From contig OZ018408.1 in assembly GCA_963969595.1 (NCBI GenBank), positions 12,459,823 through 12,523,822 of the forward strand: a stretch of DNA of 64,000 nucleotides, given 5' to 3'. How positions within the stretch are numbered: the stretch's first letter is position 1; each line of letters begins with the position of its first letter. The translations under genes were made by a program, and so were the position numbers. The notes beneath the pieces were generated by a model. That model was not told where the DNA came from. It did not search any database and saw only the letters and a list, made by a program, of their open reading frames with translations. Origin of the DNA: Neckera pumila. Its lineage: Eukaryota; Streptophyta; Bryopsida; Hypnales; Neckeraceae. Shown one piece after another: positions 58,669 to 64,000 of this stretch.

Positions 58669-59084
58669 GAGCTTACGCACTCTCAGCCTTAGGGTGGTAC
58701 AAGATGGAATTTTTGATTTTCGAATTTTCTTTCTTACCTGGTACGATTTCTTGATTTATGTTTTTGGCGGAGTTTGGTTGTTTTAGCTTGAAGTCATTTC
58801 AGGACATTCACAAGGACACCACTTGATTCTTGTTGATTTGGAAATTTCTTTTATTTTCAGTCAAATTTTTTGTCATTTTTTCACGATCTCAATACTCTTA
58901 ACTCTGTGTCTCAAGCACATTTTTTCTCTCACTCTTAGCATCTCTGTGTTTCAAAATTTGGAGCTGTTGAACTAGGGTTAGTTAGTCTTTTCTTTCCACT
59001 TTTATTTTCTTTGCAAATTTTTTAAGATTTTGTATGCTTTCGGTATTTTGCGCGGCCTGTGCGCCGATAGCACGTTCTCTAGGG
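58669..59084. other. Non-coding, T-rich spacer
   Basis: Nothing recognised. Confidence 0.3.
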
Positions 59085-59467
59085 TTTCAAATTCTTCCGC
59101 GCAAAACCTTCAGCGATGCTTAGGACATTGGTGACATAAATCTGCGAAGTTTGACAGAGCGTCATCTTCCGTAAGGTCAGTGTACACAACGATCCCACTC
59201 AAGAGCAGAATTGCATGATCAAATTGGAGGTGATCGACCCGTGTGCTTGGTGAATGGAGCACCGTGTGCCCCTCTTGCGCCTGTTTGCGCGTCATCTCCG
59301 CATGACGCTCTCCACTTGGAATCATCCAACCTAATCGTGAGTTCATATATGAAGATCATCGATGGGCTGGCGATGAGTTTGCACGCAATGGACAATCGCT
59401 TCTTCTCTCCGCCGCTAATGCCGTGTACCTTCTCATCTCCACCTAAATTTTTTGAGCAGAACGCCAT
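59085..59467 (-). pseudogene. Fragment of an ABCG (white-brown) half-transporter, ABCG7-like
   Basis: On the minus strand one frame contains [20 protein letters not shown] and [17 protein letters not shown]. This is the ABC signature motif followed by a Walker B in which the usual Asp-Glu-Pro has become Tyr-Glu-Leu. After a frameshift near 59330 a second frame continues [21 protein letters not shown] and FADLCHQCPKH. These fit the switch-His region and the CPEHxNP motif of plant ABCG proteins. Half-transporters of this class need an intact nucleotide-binding domain and a membrane domain. Walker A and the membrane part are absent. It is a broken fragment, opposite in orientation to its neighbours. 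Confidence 0.75.
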
Positions 59468-59831
59468 CTAGGGTTTTAGTTTGTGCTGTGGTTGAGGATC
59501 TATTCTATTCAGGTGTAGCGGCAAGGCTTGTTATGAGATTTGTTTATCATTAAGGTTGAACGTGTGGCGTAATCGCCTTGTTTGTACCTGGCAGATATGG
59601 CACAATGCGAGACTATGTCATTTCTTTGAAGTTGTTGTACAAACATTTGACCTTCAGAGCGATAAACTTAGCATCGTGAATGCAAAAATGTATTCAATCT
59701 TAGTTACCATTATTTAGGTACAATGCTTTCAAACAAGACTATCAATCTTCATCGCATTTTCCCTCCCTTTTTTCTTTTCCAATAATTTGGGTACTTTATT
59801 GTCCATTTCTATTGTACTAATAGCAATGCAG
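59468..59831. other. Intron-like spacer
   Basis: T-rich, ending in an acceptor (AGCAATGCAG). It may hold unrecognised upstream exons of the ABC1-kinase fragment. Confidence 0.35.
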
Positions 59832-60774
59832 GTCCGAGGGTTTATGTCTTCATTTGAAATATACAAATTTGTTGACATTGATCCTCTTATATTGTTTGGC
59901 CCAGATTTCATTCAGGAATCAGATAATGTGATAGAGCTGCTAAAAAATTTCCCCATAGATAGGACGTTCGTATTTCTCATATTTTTAGGGTAAATTTCTT
60001 CTACTGTTGAATATCTTAGCTTGGTGCTCAGACAAGGTCTGGAACACATAACAAGCATGGCAATTATTTTGTAGTTTTATTTCAGGAACTGGGATTTCTG
60101 TCAATGTTGTTTTCTTGGCTGGATTTTTTACCTCCAAAATTATCTTTATTGTGAATATAATTTGCATTCTGATTTTTCTATATATTGCAGGAATTATCAA
60201 CAAGCAGGGTTATGACCATGGAATTTGTGGAAGGATGACAGGTAAGTCTAGTGCTGTAAATGTGTAATGTATTGTGATATTCTCATAGTAATGAACTCAC
60301 ATCTTTTTACCAATGGGCTTCGAAGATGTTAAAACCAAAACACCAATCAATTATAATTGCAAATTTTATATTGCCAGAGTTGTTACTAAGGCGCCGAGAG
60401 CTTTAAAGACTTGGTCAGGTTTTCATTCCTCTTTCATGTGGTGTTCAAATTTTTAATAATGAATACAATATTCAGATTTTTGGTTTTAAAATAGGAAATA
60501 GACTTGAGCATTGAAAATCTTTGATTCTAATTTTCAGGACTGAAAGTATAAAGAGTACAAAACAATCAATAGCCTTCATTTGCGCATATAAATAGATGTA
60601 TGTGTTTTATTAGGTGGTCCTATTGGAGACTAATGAAGATGAAATGTGTCAATGGAAAATGGAAACATTAAACTTTGTGTAGAAATTAGCTTGAACTGAT
60701 TGTTTGATCGCAATGGTATTATGCAGGTTTATTACATTAAAAGTCTGGAGTGAGCAGGAGTTGATCCCAAGGAG
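59832..60774 (+). pseudogene. ABC1/ADCK-family (UbiB) atypical kinase fragment, three exons
   Basis: Three splice-bounded pieces are in order. 59832-59969 reads GPDFIQESDN then, after a frameshift, DRAAKKFPHR, stop, DV. 60191-60241 reads ELSTSRVMTMEFVEG, stop, Q, before GTAAGT. 60727-60774 reads VYYIKSLE, stop, AGVDPKE, before GTAGGC. Together they match the ABC1 core around the conserved LxTxRVLTMEFxxG motif and the following AGVDxxE helix. ABC1 kinases act in mitochondria and plastids in ubiquinone and prenyl-lipid metabolism. The catalytic part with the DFG-like motif is missing. Introns remain, so this is a DNA-level copy and not a retrocopy. Confidence 0.75.
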
Positions 60775-61460
60775 GTAGGCACTTGCAGAATGTATATACA
60801 CCATAATTGAATTTATTCATGGTGTGTAACTTTCGGGTCAATATTTCTCTTCATGGCTATTGACAGTAAATGTCTGCTTCAATAATTTGTTTTATAATTT
60901 GTTGTGTTTTAGTTCTTTCATCGTGCTGCGCTGGGCTTGCTACTCTGATTCTCGTCAACTGCATTCTTTTCTTTGTTTCGTTCCATACTTGCTTGTGAGT
61001 GCCATACCAACCACAATGCCAGCATTACTCAAGAATTCCAAGGGGTTGAGTTCAATCATGAAGTGATAGGCACAACTGCTGTTTTTTTACTTTGTTCCTT
61101 GTATTAATACGTAGTTGATTGATGCTTAATACCTAGTTGTTGACTGATGCTTGAGGATTGAGTTTTTTCATGGTCCTTTGATGTAGCTTCTCTCGCCCAG
61201 GTCAATTTTGAACTCCCAGGCCAGTTTTAGTCAATGATTTGTTTTGACACTTTTGCTGCATCATGCAAGTTTCCATCTCCCCGCTATTGCAGACACTCTT
61301 CCTTGTGGTATGTTAATTGAATAATTAACTTGTTTGAAGGATGGATGGTACATTTGGATGGTAGAAGTGTACTTTGCCATCTCATTGTACTAGATGCTTT
61401 GATTATTGCACTATTGAGTGACAACTTATCTTTTGTTTTGACAAATTATGCCAATGACAG
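60775..61460. other. Intron-like spacer between ABC1-kinase and MetRS fragments
   Basis: T-rich, with a good acceptor at its right edge (CCAATGACAG). A frame at 60860-61066 is not recognised. Somewhere here the source gene changes. Confidence 0.35.
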
Positions 61461-61916
61461 GAGAGTCAATTTTGGAAGCTTTACCATGAGGATCACCTTG
61501 CATGTGCCATTGTGTTGAAGACATTAGTTGGAATGGTGCACCTTTTGGCTGCACTTCTTGAGCCTTTCATGCCGTCATTCTCCCAGAAGGTAAGACTGTA
61601 ATTGATGGTAGTATGCATTTCAATTGTTCTTAGCTGCTTGTTTGGAATCATAATGTGTCTTGTTGTTTTAAGTTTGGCCAATTCTCATACGATGTTTGTA
61701 TTTAGCTGCTAAGAGACTAAACAAATGTAGCTTCTAGTAAGGGGTCGAATCGACTGATAATAGTTGCAATTATCTTTGGCCAAGTTCTACAAAGATGTTT
61801 TTGGGCTTATATATTGTTGCATATTTAGGCTCTTGGGCAATTGAATCTTCCAATATCGACCATGAAGCCTGTGGATGAAGACGGTGATTTGGAACAAGCT
61901 TCTAAGCTGTGGATAT
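61461..61916 (+). pseudogene. Methionyl-tRNA synthetase fragment, two exons
   Basis: The exon at 61461-61589 is 129 bases, in phase 0 at both ends and free of stops. It reads ESQFWKLYHEDHLACAIVLK then TLVGMVHLLAALLEPFMPSF. The exon at 61829-61916 reads ALGQLNLPISTMKPVDEDGD then LEQASKLW, ending at GTATGT. This is the anticodon-binding helical region of plant cytosolic-type MetRS (xSQFWKLYxED ... LLEPFMPSF ... QLNLP). The Rossmann catalytic domain is absent and the following exon was not found, so the piece cannot be an enzyme by itself. Splice sites look intact. Confidence 0.8.
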
Positions 61917-62516
61917 GTATGTAGTTTCCAAGTTGTGTAGAGAGGGTAATGTATAGCATCTGTTTGACCAAAAGCAAATGTGTAACTTCTACTGCTGCCC
62001 CATGAATTTGTGGGATCTATGAGTAATTGTTCCGTAGTCCCTAAGAAAGCGGCACAGTTGTAGAAAAAGAAGACAAATGGAACATGATAATACACTACAC
62101 GTGTCAGTAGTGCAAGCTACTGCTTGTAAGCTATAAATGCAGCAATCATTTTCAGAAATTTATCAAGCGCAATAGTGGACGAAACTTCTGGGAAGATGAT
62201 TCATTTTCATTAATTAGTTTATTGGATGCCATGCACGCTATTGCTGATTGGACAAAGTGACCCAACATGGTAGAGGAAATTAGTGGTGATGTGTATCTTG
62301 GTCCGAATTGACAGTCATCATGACAGAATCTTGTCAATTGAGCGTCCAAATCACCCCCTCCGAATTGACAGCACATTTGATAGAACTTTATCAACTTTTT
62401 GTCATTTCAACCATGTTTTCCCTTGTAGTGAATATCTGTATTAATCTTTGAAATTGGCAAAGTTGAGACCGGTGATTTTTCTTCTCTTACATGCATCTTG
62501 CCTCATGACATTGCAG
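61917..62516. other. Spacer between MetRS and ARABIDILLO fragments
   Basis: No exon recognised. GAATTGACAG occurs twice (about 62305 and 62365) within a short imperfect duplication. An acceptor (CATTGCAG) ends the stretch. Confidence 0.35.
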
Positions 62517-63352
62517 ACAAGAAGCTGCGGCTTTGTGGCGTCTTTTGTTTGATGATTGTCTTTCTTTCGGTAAATTAACACTGCAGATAGGAAGCTATTG
62601 CGGCAGTTGGCAGTGCTAAGGCACTGGTGAGTTCTTATTCAATTTGGTTGTAAATTGAGGTAGTAGAAATAGTTTAAGGTCTTGAAAGGTATGGAAGACT
62701 CCACCTGATTGTTTCCCTTCTACAGTCAAGCTCGTTTCTTATCCCTAAAGCCTTTCATGATTTGAAGCATTAGGGCTAAGCCATGTTGGTAACTGCACAA
62801 GTGCTATGCTGATATGATTTTGGACATTCTCTACTTACTAATGCTTACACCGTTGATCATCTGGGCTCCACTATAATGATGCATGACATGCCTGAGTGTG
62901 GTGGTTGTGTAGGTTGCTTAGGCCTAGGGCCGCAGCAGTGGATCTCAAGGTTTGCAGGGAGAGCTGTTGGTGCATTGTGGAATTTATCCATCTCCGAAGG
63001 TAACAGGTGAGTATTTATTGCATGATTTTAGCATGGGGGTTTAATTTGCTCACTTGAATGGTTGTATTCTTAAATTATTTTTATTTGAATCACAAGATGT
63101 CAGTATTTCAATACATCATTGTATGAATCACAATTTAATACATCCAGAAATGAAGAAAAGTTACTGTAGATGGTGTCAGAGTGAGAAAAAGAGCCATGAA
63201 TTAATTATGTTTGTTTCTCTTCTTCTTCAGATTATTTTCAATGTTATACTGAGGTGTTCCTTTTCTTTGAATTTGTTTTTTGGTTCAGCATTGCTGTTGG
63301 CTGTGAGGGCGGAGTTGCTCCATTTATAATGCTGGCACACTCTAATTTTGAG
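62517..63352 (+). pseudogene. ARABIDILLO-type armadillo-repeat gene fragment, four exons
   Basis: Exon pieces are 62517-62557 (RQEAAALWRLLFDD), 62587-62626 (EAIAAVGSAKAL), 62913-63006 (VA, stop, A, stop, GRSSGSQGLQ, frameshift, RAVGALWNLSISEGN) and 63289-63352 (SIAVGCEGGVAPFIMLAHSN). The order and wording follow the ARM region of ARABIDILLO F-box proteins, nuclear regulators of root branching in flowering plants and of spore germination in moss. The last two exons join in phase through the split Ser codon (AG|C). Two stops and at least one 1-base deletion show decay. The F-box and N-terminal LRR parts are not here. The gene might continue past the donor at 63353 but nothing further was recognised. 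Confidence 0.8.
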
Positions 63353-64000
63353 GTAAGCTTTTGGATAAAGATGAAGGTGCTTGGCTTTGCAATCCACAGT
63401 CCAGATTTTCCATTTGTGACATGCCACTTGAGCTAAGAATCCAACGGTTGTTTGTGATGATGTTGTGAAAGTGTAGTGGTCTAAAAGCAAATAAAATCCC
63501 AAAACCTAACTCTAAAAAATTCAAAGCTTAAGAAGTTTTCAAAGTTGTAAAATATAAGACAATAACAGGTCTCAGCTTTCAAAGGAATCTCAACAACCGC
63601 TTCGTTTCCATGGGGTCATCATAAACTACTTTGATTTGTACTTAAGAGGCCTCCTCCACATGTGCATTTTTTTAAATATTGAAGATACCCTACAATAAAT
63701 TAGTGTTGTTGGAGCTAATCGAGAAGATGGAGAACGTGAGTCATTGTGTAATGTCTTCACCAAAATTAAGCATTTCCAACGGAATTGTAAATTTTCAGGG
63801 AGCCAATTAGACTAATATTAGCTTAACTTGGTACAAAACGTTGCACTACTATAACTCTAAGTTGGAATTCCAAGTGTTGCATCAATTGAAGTAAGCTATT
63901 AAACGTAGATCAAGAGGTAGCTAATGATTTACATGGGTGTTGTAACTGCTGTCTGTCCAAAAGTACAATTTCAGGCATTTCAAACAAGTGGCCTCTGCAT
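63353..64000. other. Non-coding right edge
   Basis: No further exon, repeat boundary or terminal motif was recognised. The end of the gene-fragment cluster is therefore undefined. Confidence 0.35.

Noticed and set aside
60860..61066. 68-codon frame as another exon of the ABC1-kinase or MetRS fragment
   Set aside because: The wording fits neither family and splice phases do not agree.
1..64000. LTR retrotransposons
   Set aside because: No reverse transcriptase, integrase or gag motifs and no long direct terminal repeats were recognised. Only DNA-type elements are supported.
1..64000. tRNA, rRNA or organellar insertions
   Set aside because: No cloverleaf with conserved arms or recognisable rRNA stretch was found on reading. 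A covariance-model search would be needed to exclude degenerate copies.

Overview
The window reads as nuclear DNA of a land plant, most likely a bryophyte and probably a moss. Long AT-rich non-coding stretches carry poly-A/T tracts and many small inverted-repeat transposons. They separate a few islands of GC-richer exons with ordinary GT-AG introns and good phase agreement. Recognisable gene pieces are plant-type: an ARABIDILLO-like armadillo protein, a cytosolic-type methionyl-tRNA synthetase, an ABCG half-transporter, an ABC1-family atypical kinase, and Ser/Thr kinases joined to TPR and possibly LRR repeats. The moss assignment is inference from base composition and gene types. No rRNA, tRNA, CRISPR or organellar block was seen.

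Layout. 1-440: 3' end of an unrecognised plus-strand gene. 2540-7680 (minus): a seven-exon locus encoding a C2HC zinc finger and a Ulp1-type (C48) cysteine protease. Most exon junctions can be placed, but the frame is broken by five stops that can each arise by C-to-T (or G-to-A) change. 8344-13060 and 39627-41545 (both minus): two copies of a kinase locus that share exons, a 5' exon and a TATA-containing upstream block. The second copy is clean. The first has a stop in exon 1, a lost splice acceptor and three transposon insertions whose target duplications are readable against the second copy. 13085-15290: two foldback elements. 15500-26700: AT-rich DNA with CACTA-like miniature elements and a family bounded by TTAACCCCTAAAGG. 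26727-30838: relic of a transposon gene with the DUF7869 signature. 45391-49133: a kinase-TPR gene followed by a possible leucine-rich-repeat remnant, with frameshifts. 53250-57830: more terminal-inverted-repeat elements. 57960-63352: a cluster of intron-bearing fragments of at least four unrelated genes in mixed orientation.

The genes do not form a pathway. What links the window is transposon activity and the decay or capture of host genes. The best candidates for working genes are the second kinase copy (39627-40992) and perhaps the partial gene at the left edge. The most unusual parts are the gene-fragment cluster near the right end, the kinase-TPR(-LRR) architecture, and the paired kinase loci.

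Limits: all identities come from reading motifs by eye. No alignment, expression data or database search was available. Exon limits are predictions from splice consensus and reading-frame phase.
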